Counted from the first letter of the stretch, positions 50,967 through 60,111 are shown. The stretch: 64,000 nucleotides of DNA from Clostridia bacterium (GCA_017409845.1 JAFQRY010000002.1:62001-126000); one strand, 5' to 3'. Numbers and translations are program-made. Notes: generated by a model not told the origin, from the sequence alone.

Positions 50967-52721
50967 ATGCCCCTTGACGGAATTACAATAAATTTACTTA
51001 AACAGGAGCTTTCGCAGCATATTGTCGGAAGCCGCATAGAAAAAATACACCAGCCATCAAAGGATGAACTGGTGTTTCATCTGCGTTCAAGAGAGGGTGC
51101 ATACCGCCTTCTTGTGTCTGCATCGGCAAACAGCCCGAGGCTGCATCTGACCGCAAGAGCACCCGAAAATCCTGCAACGCCACCCATGCTCTGCATGCTT
51201 TTCAGAAAGCATCTGACGGGTGCAACTATAACGGATATACGCCAGCTCGGTCTTGACAGAGTTGTTTTTATCGACCTTGCAGGCACAAACGAAATAGGTG
51301 ACGCCGTAACCTTCACGCTCTGCGTTGAAATTATGGCAAAACACAGTAACATTATTCTTGTAAATTCCGACGGAACAATCGTCGACTCTGTAAAGCGAGT
51401 TGACTTTACACAGTCGTCGGTGCGTCAGATTTTGCCCACCTTCAGATATGAATTTCCGCCCCGTCAGGGCAAGCTGAATTTAGCCGAAACAGAGGTTTCC
51501 GATGCCGTTTCAGCAATAAAAAGCCTCACCGGGAAGCGTCTTTCGGCTGCAATTCTTGAAACACTTGAAGGCGTTTCTCCCTTGATAAGCCGTGAGATTG
51601 CGTCATTTGCCTGCGGCGGTGACATCGGCACGGCGGAAATGAACGAAATAAACACCGAAAGGCTTACATCAAAGCTTTCCGAAACCAAAGAAACCCTGCT
51701 TTCGGGCAAGGCTTCTCCGACCATGCTGATGCGTGAAGGTGTAAAGCCCTATGACTTTACATTTATGGATATCACGCAATACGGCTTTACCGTAACCGCA
51801 AGGGAATTTGAGAGCTTTTCGGAGCTTCTTGATGACTTTTATTACGAAAAAGACCGCTTTGAAAGAACCCGTCAACGCAGTCAGTCACTTCTGAAGCTGC
51901 TCACAAATGCTGCTGCAAGAGCGGCAAGAAAGCTGCAGAGCAGGCAGGCTGAGCTTGAGGCATGTGCCGACCGTGATACCCTAAGAATCAATGCGGAATT
52001 AATTCTTGCAAATCAATACAGACTCGAAAAAGGCTCACTTTTCTATGACCTTGAAAACTTCTACAACAACAACGAAATCATCCGTATTTCCGCTGACCCC
52101 GCACTTTCTCCTGCAGCAAATGCACAGAAATATTTCAAGGAATACAGAAAAGCAAAAACCGCCGAGAGCATGCTCGGTGAGCTGATTGAACAGAGCGAGC
52201 AGGAGCTTGCATACCTTGAATCGGTCATTGATTCGGTCAACCGTGCAGACGGCTACACAGAGCTTGCCGAAATACGCAACGAGCTTTATGAGCAAGGATA
52301 TTTAAAGCGTGCAAAAAATGATAAAACAAAAAAAGCCAAGCCCATGCCGCCGATGGAATATGTTTCGGATGACGGTTACACAATCCTCGTCGGCAGAAAC
52401 AATGTTCAGAACGATTTACTGACATTCAAGACAGCAGCAAAGGATGATTCATGGTTCCATACGCAAAAAATACCGGGTTCTCATGTTGTTGTTATCGGCA
52501 ACGGTGACATAATCCCCGAACTTACCTGCCGTCAGGCGGCAATCCTTGCTGCATATCACAGCGGAGGAAGAGAATCCTCGCAGGTTGCGGTTGACTATAC
52601 CGAAGTCCGCATGCTAAAAAAACCGACAGGGGCAAAGCCCGGCAAGGTTATTTATCATACCTATAATACTATGTGGGTTACACCAGACAGAGAGCTTTGC
52701 GAGAGGTTGAAGAAGAAATGA
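50967..52721 (+). CDS. rqcH: Ribosome quality control protein RqcH (NFACT family)
   Basis: 584 aa. The N-terminal NFACT-N domain (PLDGITINLLKQEL, GLDRVVFID with the DR pair used in tRNA/Ala-tailing) is followed by a long coiled-coil region (~275-430) and the NFACT-R domain near residue 460 (DDGYTILVGRNNVQNDLLTF, then PGSHVV). RqcH binds stalled 50S-peptidyl-tRNA and adds C-terminal alanine tails to nascent chains; older notes call such proteins fibronectin-binding. ACGAGGAAA precedes the start. Good family match across its length. Confidence 0.92.
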   Translation: MPLDGITINLLKQELSQHIVGSRIEKIHQPSKDELVFHLRSREGAYRLLVSASANSPRLHLTARAPENPATPPMLCMLFRKHLTGATITDIRQLGLDRVVFIDLAGTNEIGDAVTFTLCVEIMAKHSNIILVNSDGTIVDSVKRVDFTQSSVRQILPTFRYEFPPRQGKLNLAETEVSDAVSAIKSLTGKRLSAAILETLEGVSPLISREIASFACGGDIGTAEMNEINTERLTSKLSETKETLLSGKASPTMLMREGVKPYDFTFMDITQYGFTVTAREFESFSELLDDFYYEKDRFERTRQRSQSLLKLLTNAAARAARKLQSRQAELEACADRDTLRINAELILANQYRLEKGSLFYDLENFYNNNEIIRISADPALSPAANAQKYFKEYRKAKTAESMLGELIEQSEQELAYLESVIDSVNRADGYTELAEIRNELYEQGYLKRAKNDKTKKAKPMPPMEYVSDDGYTILVGRNNVQNDLLTFKTAAKDDSWFHTQKIPGSHVVVIGNGDIIPELTCRQAAILAAYHSGGRESSQVAVDYTEVRMLKKPTGAKPGKVIYHTYNTMWVTPDRELCERLKKK

Positions 52722-52749
52722 CCACAGCATACGCAAAGGAGTTGTATAT

Positions 52750-53307
52750 ATGAAACTGTTTAAAAAATTATTCAAAGAAAAAGAACAAAGTGCACCGCCC
52801 GTTCTTTTTCCGAATGAGCCTGCACCGCCCTCACGCAAAACCATTCCCACCAAGCTGAAGCCGCCCGAAGAAAAATATAAGCTTTACCGCCTGATCAATG
52901 TCTGCCGCACTCCCGAAGAAAGAGTTGAAAAAATCAAAAAATTCATCAGAGAGGTTGAGTTTCTCGGCTTTAAGCTCGATTACATTTCCACCACAGGCGA
53001 GAACGAAAGCCACTGCGGCATCATTGCATGGAAAGAAAAATACGATAATGCCGATAACTATTTCAGCAATGCTCTTGAGGATTACCGCAGGGTCCGTGAA
53101 GAAAACAAAGGCGAGTGGGATGTCACATGGACAGGTTCGGGTGCACATTTCACCCATCCCGACGGCGTAAGGCTTTATCTCGGAATAGATAAGCCCGACT
53201 GCAAAAAGAACACAATGTATATTGACCTTGAAAAAATCGACCTCAACCCACAGGTTTCTCTGGATTTTAAAAGATTTTTCATTGAGTGGGATAAGAATAA
53301 CAAGTAA
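52750..53307 (+). CDS. Hypothetical protein
   Basis: 185 aa. A basic, proline-rich N-terminal ~45 residues (KLFKKLFKEKEQ...PPVLFPNEPAPP) precede a compact domain with CRTPEERVEKIKKFIREVE and KNTMYIDLEKIDLNPQVSLD. No signal peptide, TM or recognised motif. GCAAAGGAG lies before ATG 52750. It is 28 nt after rqcH and ends in a terminator. I cannot assign a function. Confidence 0.7.
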   Translation: MKLFKKLFKEKEQSAPPVLFPNEPAPPSRKTIPTKLKPPEEKYKLYRLINVCRTPEERVEKIKKFIREVEFLGFKLDYISTTGENESHCGIIAWKEKYDNADNYFSNALEDYRRVREENKGEWDVTWTGSGAHFTHPDGVRLYLGIDKPDCKKNTMYIDLEKIDLNPQVSLDFKRFFIEWDKNNK

Positions 53308-53322
53308 ATATAAGCTTATACG

Positions 53323-53346
53323 GGCAGGGTGCTTCCCTGCCTTTTT
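53323..53346 (+). terminator. Rho-independent terminator
   Basis: GGCAGGG/CCCTGCC stem (53323-53329/53335-53341), loop TGCTT, then TTTTTG. Confidence 0.85.
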
Positions 53347-53418
53347 GCTTGTCAAAAATCAAAAAAGAATTACGATTCTTAAGAAATCAGAAAAATTATT
53401 AAGAAATACTTAATTCTG

Positions 53419-53447
53419 TTGACATTCAGCGTTCGACTATATATAAT
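53419..53447 (+). promoter_or_regulatory. Consensus promoter of the anchored-protein cluster
   Basis: Exact TTGACA (53419-53424), 17-bp spacer, exact TATAAT (53442-53447), 40 bp before the start. Confidence 0.9.
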
Positions 53448-53487
53448 CTAATCAAAAAGGGGTCACCCCGAAGAGAGGACTGTATAT

Positions 53488-54462
53488 ATGGACAAAATCT
53501 GCAAATCAATCTCCGCATTCATTCTTGCAATCATCGTTGCAATCAACGCATTCGGAAACCTGATCGGCATCGGCGACATCATCCCCACCGAGCCTGCAAC
53601 AACCGTTGAAGAAACAACAACTATTCCCGAAGAAACAACTATTCCCGAGGAAACAACAAGCCATCCCGATGATGAAGATTGGTACATGCCGACATTGGGC
53701 TACAAATACAATCAGGAAGACGGCTCTTACTACATGGACGACAAAGACCTCTGGGTCAAAGGAACATCCTACAATGATGTTTACGATAACATTGATCAGG
53801 CAACAGCTATGTTTGTTGACCAGCTCCGAATCCGCTTCAGCTATGAAGACAAGGATTGGATGATTCAGCTCTGGAAGGGTCAGTTCGGTTTTCTTCTTGT
53901 AGGTGCGGAAACCGCTGTTTACACCGCTCCGCTCGGCACAGTTCAAGGAGCCGAAGTTGACCAATATACGGTTGCCGAAAATGAAGACTGGCTTGATATG
54001 CAGCTCGACTGCTACTGGAGCGAAAACAACACGGGTCACTACAAAAAAGTTTTCACAAGAGAATACGGAAAATACTGGTGGGCAACAGGCTTTGTCAAGG
54101 GTCAGCTCACAAAATATACAATGCCCCGAACCGAGCTCAAGGTAAAGCATAGAATCACCTTCAAATCCGAAGAAATGGCAAACCTCTTTGTTGAAGGGCT
54201 TAAATCTGCAGGCTTTGTAAGAACAGACGATGCAACCCACCTTCTTGACGATTCATATTATCAGAGCGGTGCGGATGTTTATCTTCTCTGGGCAACGGTT
54301 AATCACGACAATTATAATTATGATGTTACTCCCGTGACAACCTTGCCTGCATCAACAACACCTGCAACACATGCACCCACCACAACATCACCTGTATTCA
54401 CAACAAAAAAAGCTGAATCACCGACCACCACACACCTCAACAATTATACTGAATCATATTAA
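53488..54462 (+). CDS. Membrane-anchored surface protein with DUF4474-like domain (anchor paralogue 1)
   Basis: 324 aa. Residues ~5-27 (KSISAFILAIIVAINAFGN) form one membrane segment, followed by GIGDIIPTEPATTVEETTTI and a Thr/Glu linker to about residue 55. The main domain (~65-260) has GYKYNQEDGSYYMDDKD and YEDKDWMIQLWKGQFGFLLV, resembling DUF4474. A second Thr/Pro-rich tail closes the protein. It should be extracellular, held by the N-terminal helix. The anchor/linker DNA is nearly the same as in the next two genes. GAGAGGA precedes the ATG. Function of the domain unknown. Confidence 0.8.
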   Translation: MDKICKSISAFILAIIVAINAFGNLIGIGDIIPTEPATTVEETTTIPEETTIPEETTSHPDDEDWYMPTLGYKYNQEDGSYYMDDKDLWVKGTSYNDVYDNIDQATAMFVDQLRIRFSYEDKDWMIQLWKGQFGFLLVGAETAVYTAPLGTVQGAEVDQYTVAENEDWLDMQLDCYWSENNTGHYKKVFTREYGKYWWATGFVKGQLTKYTMPRTELKVKHRITFKSEEMANLFVEGLKSAGFVRTDDATHLLDDSYYQSGADVYLLWATVNHDNYNYDVTPVTTLPASTTPATHAPTTTSPVFTTKKAESPTTTHLNNYTESY

Positions 54463-54488
54463 TTTTTTGAATAGAAAGGGTTATAATC

Positions 54489-55316
54489 ATGGACAATCTC
54501 TGCAAATCAATCTCCGCATTCATTCTTGCAATCATCGTTGCAATCAACGCACTCGGTAACTTCATAGGTATCGGCGATATCATCCCTACCGAACCTGCAA
54601 CAACCGTTGAAGAAACCACTCTTCCCGAAGAAACTACGCTTCCTGAAGAACCCACTCTTCCCGAAGAAACCACAGCAACCGACGGCATGACTCAGGCTGA
54701 ATTCGCTGCTTTCCTTAACGCTGAAACAGCTAAGGCAGCAAAGGGTTCATACAGCTTCAACAGAAATTGCTCGTACACAGCCCCCATTGACGTCGGCGAT
54801 TCAACAGATGCTCTCAACAAGGTTATTCAGATGATTGATGATAATTCAAACGTTGATACGGTTGTCGGCAGCTTCCTCGGAATCGGCACAAAGAAAGGCT
54901 CTTTCCCCGAAGATTATCTTGATGAAAGATATCAGCTTAAGGCGACAACGCTCACAGCTGATGACCTTGAAAGCTTCAGCTATGCAGACGGTGTTTACAG
55001 CTTCACTCTTGCAGATGCTTCAAATCCCAAAAAGACAGAAGCAACTCCCATTTCAAGATTCACAAACGACTTCAACACTCACGAAGAGGTTGACACAGCA
55101 ATCAAGGATCAGGTAGGCAGCCTTATCAAGCTCAACAGCTCAGATGTTGACTACACAAACATCAAGGTTTCAGTTACCGTTGATGGCGGCAAGATTACAA
55201 ACATTAAGTATCAGTATGATTTCGCTGCAGCTCTTCAGGTTAAGATCCTTGTCGGTAATGTCAACGGCACCGGTGCCGCTGTCACAAAGGCTGAATTCTC
55301 AGATATCGCTTATTAA
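54489..55316 (+). CDS. Membrane-anchored surface protein (anchor paralogue 2), unknown domain
   Basis: 275 aa. The anchor (KSISAFILAIIVAINALGN), IIPTEPATTVEET and a linker with four EETT/LPEE-type units lead to a ~210-residue domain (TQAEFAAFLNAETAKAAKG to the end) that I do not recognise. The domain has paired strands such as FSYADGVYSFTLADA. It shares the tripartite plan with the proteins at 53488 and 55438, and its C-terminal domain resembles that of the 55438 protein only in general layout. No own promoter seen, so it is read from the 53419 promoter. A hairpin terminator follows. Confidence 0.78.
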   Translation: MDNLCKSISAFILAIIVAINALGNFIGIGDIIPTEPATTVEETTLPEETTLPEEPTLPEETTATDGMTQAEFAAFLNAETAKAAKGSYSFNRNCSYTAPIDVGDSTDALNKVIQMIDDNSNVDTVVGSFLGIGTKKGSFPEDYLDERYQLKATTLTADDLESFSYADGVYSFTLADASNPKKTEATPISRFTNDFNTHEEVDTAIKDQVGSLIKLNSSDVDYTNIKVSVTVDGGKITNIKYQYDFAAALQVKILVGNVNGTGAAVTKAEFSDIAY

Positions 55317-55328
55317 TAAATGATTCTT

Positions 55329-55359
55329 CTCCGCATCCGTCAGAGGTGCGGAGATTTTT
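55329..55359 (+). terminator. Terminator between anchor paralogues 2 and 3
   Basis: CTCCGCA...TGCGGAG stem (55329-55335/55347-55353) and ATTTTTC tail. Confidence 0.8.
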
Positions 55360-55373
55360 CAACTCTTGTTTTG

Positions 55374-55402
55374 TTGACAAATCATACAAAATCTCCTATT
55401 AT
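55374..55402 (+). promoter_or_regulatory. Promoter of anchor paralogue 3
   Basis: TTGACA (55374-55379), 17-bp spacer, TATTAT (55397-55402), 35 bp before the ATG. Confidence 0.8.
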
Positions 55403-55437
55403 ATGTATAAAATCACATTTCAAAGGAAGGTATTTTT

Positions 55438-56268
55438 ATGGATAACTTCATCAAATCAATCTCCGCATTCATTCTCGCAATCATCGTTGCGATCAACGCA
55501 TTCGGCAACTTCATCGGCATCGGCGACATCATTCCCACCGAGCCCGAAACAACCGTTGAAGAAACAACAACCATTCCCGAAGAAACTACCGTTACGGCAA
55601 CCGAGCCTTCATCCGCTCCTTCAATAGTTGTAATGCCCTCAACAAAAGAGGAAATCGTTGATGCTTTCAATACTGCTGTTAACGCAGTCAAGACAGATGC
55701 AAAGAGCGTAAAGCATTCATATTCAAATATCAGCCTCAACGGTTCTCCCGTTATTCCCGGCAGTGTTGACAGTATCCTCAAGCTTCTCGGAGGTGCAGAA
55801 CAATTCCTCAATGATCAGCTTTCAAAAAACAGCAAGGGCGAAGAAACATATACAGGCGACCGTATTGACGCCGTTTACCCCGTTGAAGGCGAAAGCTACG
55901 CATCAAAGCTTACTGCTGAAGATGTTAAGGAAGCAACTATCACAGAAAAAGACGGTAAGTGGATTATCACAATCAAAACCGTTGATGACGAAAAATCAGA
56001 CAGCATCAAGCACGGTCAGGGTCACGCCCCCAAGGCATTCAATGTTGTTCTTCCCGGTATTGTCAACGACAATGTTCCCGCTGTCGCAGCAAGTATTGTT
56101 GGCACGGCAACAATGAATTATCCATCATCCACCTGCACAGTTACGGTTGATCCCGCAACAGGCAGAGCGGTTATTGCCGATTACTACCTTAACTGGACTA
56201 TCAACTTTGATAAAGCAGGCGTTTCTATACCCTTCACAACCAACGACTACTTCACAATTACTTACTGA
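55438..56268 (+). CDS. Membrane-anchored surface protein (anchor paralogue 3), unknown domain
   Basis: 276 aa. Same anchor (KSISAFILAIIVAINAFGN) and IIPTEPETTVEETTTI linker, then a ~210-residue domain (VMPSTKEEIVDAFNTAVNAV, DGKWIITIKTVDDEKSD, ending FTTNDYFTITY) not recognised by me. The layout of helix, two ~beta segments and final ITY/IAY resembles the 54489 protein, so the two may be distant relatives. GGAAGG precedes the ATG. It has its own promoter and terminator-separated transcript. Likely exposed on the cell surface. Confidence 0.78.
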   Translation: MDNFIKSISAFILAIIVAINAFGNFIGIGDIIPTEPETTVEETTTIPEETTVTATEPSSAPSIVVMPSTKEEIVDAFNTAVNAVKTDAKSVKHSYSNISLNGSPVIPGSVDSILKLLGGAEQFLNDQLSKNSKGEETYTGDRIDAVYPVEGESYASKLTAEDVKEATITEKDGKWIITIKTVDDEKSDSIKHGQGHAPKAFNVVLPGIVNDNVPAVAASIVGTATMNYPSSTCTVTVDPATGRAVIADYYLNWTINFDKAGVSIPFTTNDYFTITY

Positions 56269-56355
56269 TTTAAAAACCCGATGACCGTTATTCGGAGGTC
56301 ACTTTATTGTGCAAGCAAAAAAGCGAACAGTTTTCAAAGAATAACAAATAAATAA

Positions 56356-56383
56356 TTGACATTCATTGAAATTTTGGTATAAT
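56356..56383 (+). promoter_or_regulatory. Promoter of the class II aldolase gene
   Basis: TTGACA (56356-56361), 16-bp spacer, TATAAT (56378-56383), 39 bp before the start. Confidence 0.85.
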
Positions 56384-56422
56384 ATATAAGGTTAAATAAA
56401 AAACTTTTCAGGAGTGATAAAA

Positions 56423-57358
56423 ATGGCATTGGTAACAACCAAAAAAATGTTTGAAGATGCATACAAGGGCGGCTACGCTGTTGGTGCATTCAATGTTAAC
56501 AACATGGAAATCATTCAGGGTATCGTTGAAGCAGGTAAGGCTCTCAATGCTCCCCTCATCCTTCAGGTTTCCAAGGGTGCAAGAGCTTATGCAAACCACA
56601 CCTATCTTGTTAAGCTCGTTGAGGCTGCTGTTGAAACAACAGGCCTCCCCATCGCTCTTCACCTTGACCACGGTCCCGATTTCGAAACATGTAAGGCTTG
56701 CATCGACGGCGGCTTCACATCAGTTATGATCGACGGCTCACACCTCCCCTACGAAGAGAACGTTGCTCTCACAAAGAAGGTTGTTGATTACGCACACGCT
56801 CACGGCGTTGTTGTTGAAGGTGAGCTTGGTCAGCTCGCAGGCATCGAAGACGATGTTAACGTTTCAGCTGAAGATGCTTCATACACAAATCCCGCTGAGG
56901 TTATTGATTTCGTTACAAGAACAGGCGTTGACTCACTTGCAATCGCTATCGGCACAAGCCACGGTGCATTCAAGTTCAAGCCCGGTCAGGATCCCAAAAT
57001 CCGCATCGACATTCTCGAAGAAATCGAAAAGAAGCTTCCCGGCTTCCCCATCGTTCTTCACGGTGCATCATCAGTTGTTCCTGAGTTTGTTGATCAGATC
57101 AATGAATTCGGCGGCAAGATGGATAACGCTATCGGCATTCCCGAAAGCGAGCTCCGCAAGGCTGCTTCACACGCTGTTTGTAAGATCAACATCGACTCAG
57201 ACCTTCGTCTTGCAATGACAGCTGCTATCAGAAAGTACATGGCAGAGAATCCCGGTCACTTCGACCCCAGACAGTATCTTGCTCCCGCTCGTACCGCTAT
57301 CCAGGGCATGGTTGAGCACAAGATCAAGAACGTTCTCGGCTGCGACAACAAAGCATAA
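56423..57358 (+). CDS. fba: Class II fructose-bisphosphate aldolase
   Basis: 311 aa. YAVGAFNVNNMEII, LHLDHGPDFETC (zinc His, near residue 80), MIDGSHLPYEENV, GELGQLAGIED and VLHGASSV (His and Ser near 205-215) give a full class II aldolase of the FbaA type. It splits fructose 1,6-bisphosphate into DHAP and glyceraldehyde 3-phosphate. Codon use is strongly biased (frequent GCT, AAG, ATC), consistent with high expression and unlike its neighbours. AGGAG precedes ATG 56423; the frame opens at GTG 56414. Strong promoter and terminator isolate it as a single gene. Confidence 0.93.
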   Translation: MALVTTKKMFEDAYKGGYAVGAFNVNNMEIIQGIVEAGKALNAPLILQVSKGARAYANHTYLVKLVEAAVETTGLPIALHLDHGPDFETCKACIDGGFTSVMIDGSHLPYEENVALTKKVVDYAHAHGVVVEGELGQLAGIEDDVNVSAEDASYTNPAEVIDFVTRTGVDSLAIAIGTSHGAFKFKPGQDPKIRIDILEEIEKKLPGFPIVLHGASSVVPEFVDQINEFGGKMDNAIGIPESELRKAASHAVCKINIDSDLRLAMTAAIRKYMAENPGHFDPRQYLAPARTAIQGMVEHKIKNVLGCDNKA

Positions 57359-57373
57359 GATAACAATTGATAA

Positions 57374-57405
57374 CGACCCCGGAACGAGTGTTCCGGGGTC
57401 GCTTT
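57374..57405. terminator. Bidirectional terminator after fba
   Basis: Perfect 12-bp stem CGACCCCGGAAC/GTTCCGGGGTCG with GAGT loop between convergent fba and XRE genes. Confidence 0.9.
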
Positions 57406-57416
57406 ACATTCAATGC

Positions 57417-58496
57417 TTATCCAAGAACAGAAAGGATTTCTTTGAATTCTTCTGTTGCTTTGAAATCGTCTGACAGAGGATATTTTTGGGTTAAAAGCTC
57501 TTTTACTCTGCTTTTGGCGATAAACGTGCTGCCGAGTGTGTGCTTATCAAATTCTTTGCCTTCAAACATTGTTGAGTGCATGGTGGTAATTCTGTCCATG
57601 CCGTCAAATTCAATTGCAAGCCCGGCAGCCCTTTTGAAGTTGTGAATTGCATTTTCATAATCGTTAAGATTGTAATATTTCACACCCAGATGACCGTAAA
57701 GATTCATCATCATTCTCCACATCTTGCCGTAGTTTCCGTCATCATAAGCAAATTCAAGATATTCAATTTCTTTTTGCACGGATTTTATCTGCCATTCATC
57801 GGTACATCTGTCATTGTAGAAATAAAAGTGCGAGTAAAATGTTGTGCGGAGTAAAAAGCTTTCTTCAATTGCATTTTGAATTTTGAGGTCGTGTTCGGGA
57901 TGATCTACGGGATAAAAGGTGCCAAACATTTCCTGCCCATCTCTCATTCTTGGCATCTCTTTTATGATTTTTTCACAGTCCTCAAATGTTATGCCGCTTC
58001 CTTCTTTTAATGAAAGCTCTTTATAAAGTTCGGCGATATGTCTTTTGGCAGAAATTCGTATTTTATCATTGCTGCAATTCTGCTTAATATTTTCGTATAT
58101 CGCAATTATTTTTGCAACATTTTCAACTGTCTTTTCTTTGAAGTGAACAAGACAAGTCATATATCTCAAAAGAACACGGAAGTCATTAGGGAATTTTTCT
58201 TTAAGTCTGTCTATTATTTCCTGTTTTAATTTTTCATCTGAAAGATTATCATAAGCTTCGAGTTCTTTGGTGATTTCTGCCTCATCTTCAGCTCTGTTAA
58301 TACCGAGCAACTCATCGACGCTTACCTTGAAAAATCCCGCAATTTCAGGAAGCATAGTGATGTCAGGGTAACTTTCGCCACGCTCCCAATTGCTGACACT
58401 CTGAAAAGTCACTCCCAGAAATTCCGCAAGAGTTTCCTGAGTAAGCTCTTTTTCCCGTCTTAATCTTTTGATATTTTCGCTTAAATAAATGGTCAT
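57417..58496 (-). CDS. XRE-family regulator with TPR-like C-terminal domain
   Basis: 359 aa. HTH_3 in residues ~5-60 (LSENIKRLRREKELTQETLA, then SVSNWERGESYPDITML), followed by helical repeats (residues ~80-330 with paired helices, e.g. NDYENAIHNFKRAAGLA) of the kind that sense a ligand or peptide in RRNPP-like regulators. Target unknown. ATG 58496 has GAGGAG upstream; the frame opens at 58523. No operator was recognised. The helical C-terminus makes peptide control possible but unproven. Confidence 0.85.
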   Translation of the reverse strand: MTIYLSENIKRLRREKELTQETLAEFLGVTFQSVSNWERGESYPDITMLPEIAGFFKVSVDELLGINRAEDEAEITKELEAYDNLSDEKLKQEIIDRLKEKFPNDFRVLLRYMTCLVHFKEKTVENVAKIIAIYENIKQNCSNDKIRISAKRHIAELYKELSLKEGSGITFEDCEKIIKEMPRMRDGQEMFGTFYPVDHPEHDLKIQNAIEESFLLRTTFYSHFYFYNDRCTDEWQIKSVQKEIEYLEFAYDDGNYGKMWRMMMNLYGHLGVKYYNLNDYENAIHNFKRAAGLAIEFDGMDRITTMHSTMFEGKEFDKHTLGSTFIAKSRVKELLTQKYPLSDDFKATEEFKEILSVLG

Positions 58497-58625
58497 TGTT
58501 TTTCTCTCCTCTGTTAAATTCATTGACCGGTCTGTTTATATGATATCGCATGGGAACGCAAAAAACAATAAAATATCCTTTGAATGGTTTTCAAGAGATT
58601 CTTGAAAAACTCAATTGCAATCCCG

Positions 58626-58672
58626 TATAAAAAATAAATGACCTGCATCGGATTTTTCCTTTGCAGGTCATT
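58626..58672 (-). terminator. Terminator of the NlpC/P60 gene
   Basis: AATGACCTGCA/TGCAGGTCATT stem (58637-58647/58662-58672); minus-strand tail TTATTTTTTAT. Confidence 0.82.
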
Positions 58673-58738
58673 TTAGGTTCAGGATTGCAAGAGAATTCTT
58701 GCACGATTATTATTCTTATCTGCAGAAATTCTTTTTGA

Positions 58739-59365
58739 TCAGCTGAAAAGCACCGTGACAGGCATGAAGAGCTTTTTGAAAAACTCAACGATTTCTCTGT
58801 TTCTTTTTTCGATTCTTTCTTTAAAAGAAAGATGCTGAGACTTTGAGCTTTCTGTGTTTTCTTCAACCGCTTCTTCAGAAGCATCATCTGCGTAGCCGAA
58901 GGGTCTTATAAAGAAATGCGAAGGATTCTTGTTACCGTTTTTATCAACAAAATCCTCAACCTCTCTGATGCAGACACCCCATTTGGCATTCATTGCGGAA
59001 ATACATTCTCCGTCGCCGAGATAAACCGCCGCATGGCTGCTCCACACAATAATGTCGCCTTCCTTTGCATCTGCCATGCTGTTGATAACTGTGCCGAAGG
59101 CTGCTGCTTCGTCTGCCGAGTTATATTCCGAGGTGCTGTTGCCGAAGGTGATTCCGAAATTGCCGAGAACATAATGCACAAATCCCGAACAATCAAATTT
59201 TTCGGGACCTTTGCTTGCATACTGATATTTACAGCCGTTATGCTGAGATGCAAATGCAGCAACATCGCTGCCGATAACGGGCTCTGTGCCCATAGCACCG
59301 AAGGTAAGAGTCAGGATTATAGCCGCTGCCGCAACAATTGCCGTTAAGCTTTTTATAATTCTCAT
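58739..59365 (-). CDS. Secreted NlpC/P60 (C40) cysteine peptidase
   Basis: 208 aa. A signal-type N-terminus (IIKSLTAIVAAAAIILTLTFG) precedes an NlpC/P60 domain: KFDCSGFVHYVLGNFG gives the catalytic Cys (near residue 60), VWSSHAAVYLGDGE the His (near residue 120), and the domain ends near 155. It cuts peptidoglycan stem peptides. The C-terminal ~55 residues are charged helices with a final hydrophobic FFKKLFMPVTVLF. ATG 59365 follows GGAGG. It has a perfect-consensus promoter. Confidence 0.9.
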   Translation of the reverse strand: MRIIKSLTAIVAAAAIILTLTFGAMGTEPVIGSDVAAFASQHNGCKYQYASKGPEKFDCSGFVHYVLGNFGITFGNSTSEYNSADEAAAFGTVINSMADAKEGDIIVWSSHAAVYLGDGECISAMNAKWGVCIREVEDFVDKNGNKNPSHFFIRPFGYADDASEEAVEENTESSKSQHLSFKERIEKRNREIVEFFKKLFMPVTVLFS

Positions 59366-59418
59366 TTTATCCTCCATGATTTGTTTGATTTTCACAATTC
59401 CAAACGCCACAATTTGGC

Positions 59419-59447
59419 ATTATACACAACAAGGAGGACAATGTCAA
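59419..59447 (-). promoter_or_regulatory. Consensus promoter of the NlpC/P60 gene
   Basis: Minus strand exact TTGACA (59447-59442), 17-bp spacer, exact TATAAT (59424-59419). Confidence 0.9.
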
Positions 59448-59544
59448 GCTTTTTTACTTGTCAACCCAAAAAGAATTATATAAATACAAAAAAGGCAACA
59501 ACCTTTTGGTGGGCTGCTGCCTGAATTATAATAATTATATTATG

Positions 59545-60111
59545 TTATTTTATTTTGATGAGTCTGTCGCCCTTGACGAGGAATGCATTCTTTGCAAGGT
59601 CGATCATGGGCTGGTCGTTGAGAGAATCGGTGTAAAAATTATCGATCTCTGCATCGGGAAATTTTTCTTTGAATGCCTTGACCTTGTTTTCACGGAAGCA
59701 GAAATTTATGAGCTTTCTGTTTTCAAGGTCAGTTTTTGAGCCTACAAAATGCTTGATATTCATTCTGCGGCAGATTTCTTCAAGCACAACATCAAGACAA
59801 GCGGAAATGATGATATCGTCATCCTGTCTCTGTCTGAGATAAAACGGCTTGATTTTGCTGCTGTTTTTATCCCAGAAATCAATAACATCGCCCTCAAGGT
59901 CTTCAATTGACTGAGCGAATTCTTCAACAACGCCTGCATATTTATCCATAACATCATCGAGCGACATTTTGCCGGTTTTGTATTTATAGATACATTTTAT
60001 TGCCATGGGAAGCTTGGCAAGAAGCCTGGGCTCTTTTTTCAGATAACCGAGAAAAAGGTCAACGCCCGACTCGCCCTGATAAATTGTATTGTCAAAATCA
60101 TATACATTCAT
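59545..60111 (-). CDS. HAD superfamily hydrolase (subfamily IB, SerB-like)
   Basis: 188 aa. NVYDFDNTIYQGESGVDLFL is HAD motif I (DxDxT), IIISACLDVVLEEI near residue 100 is motif II and DNFYTDSLNDQPMIDLA near residue 155 is the DxxxD acid motif. Such HAD-IB proteins are small-molecule phosphatases, and this one may act on a phosphorylated metabolite; exact substrate unknown. ATG 60111 follows AAGGATGG. It is divergent from the MATE gene. Confidence 0.85.
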   Translation of the reverse strand: MNVYDFDNTIYQGESGVDLFLGYLKKEPRLLAKLPMAIKCIYKYKTGKMSLDDVMDKYAGVVEEFAQSIEDLEGDVIDFWDKNSSKIKPFYLRQRQDDDIIISACLDVVLEEICRRMNIKHFVGSKTDLENRKLINFCFRENKVKAFKEKFPDAEIDNFYTDSLNDQPMIDLAKNAFLVKGDRLIKIK

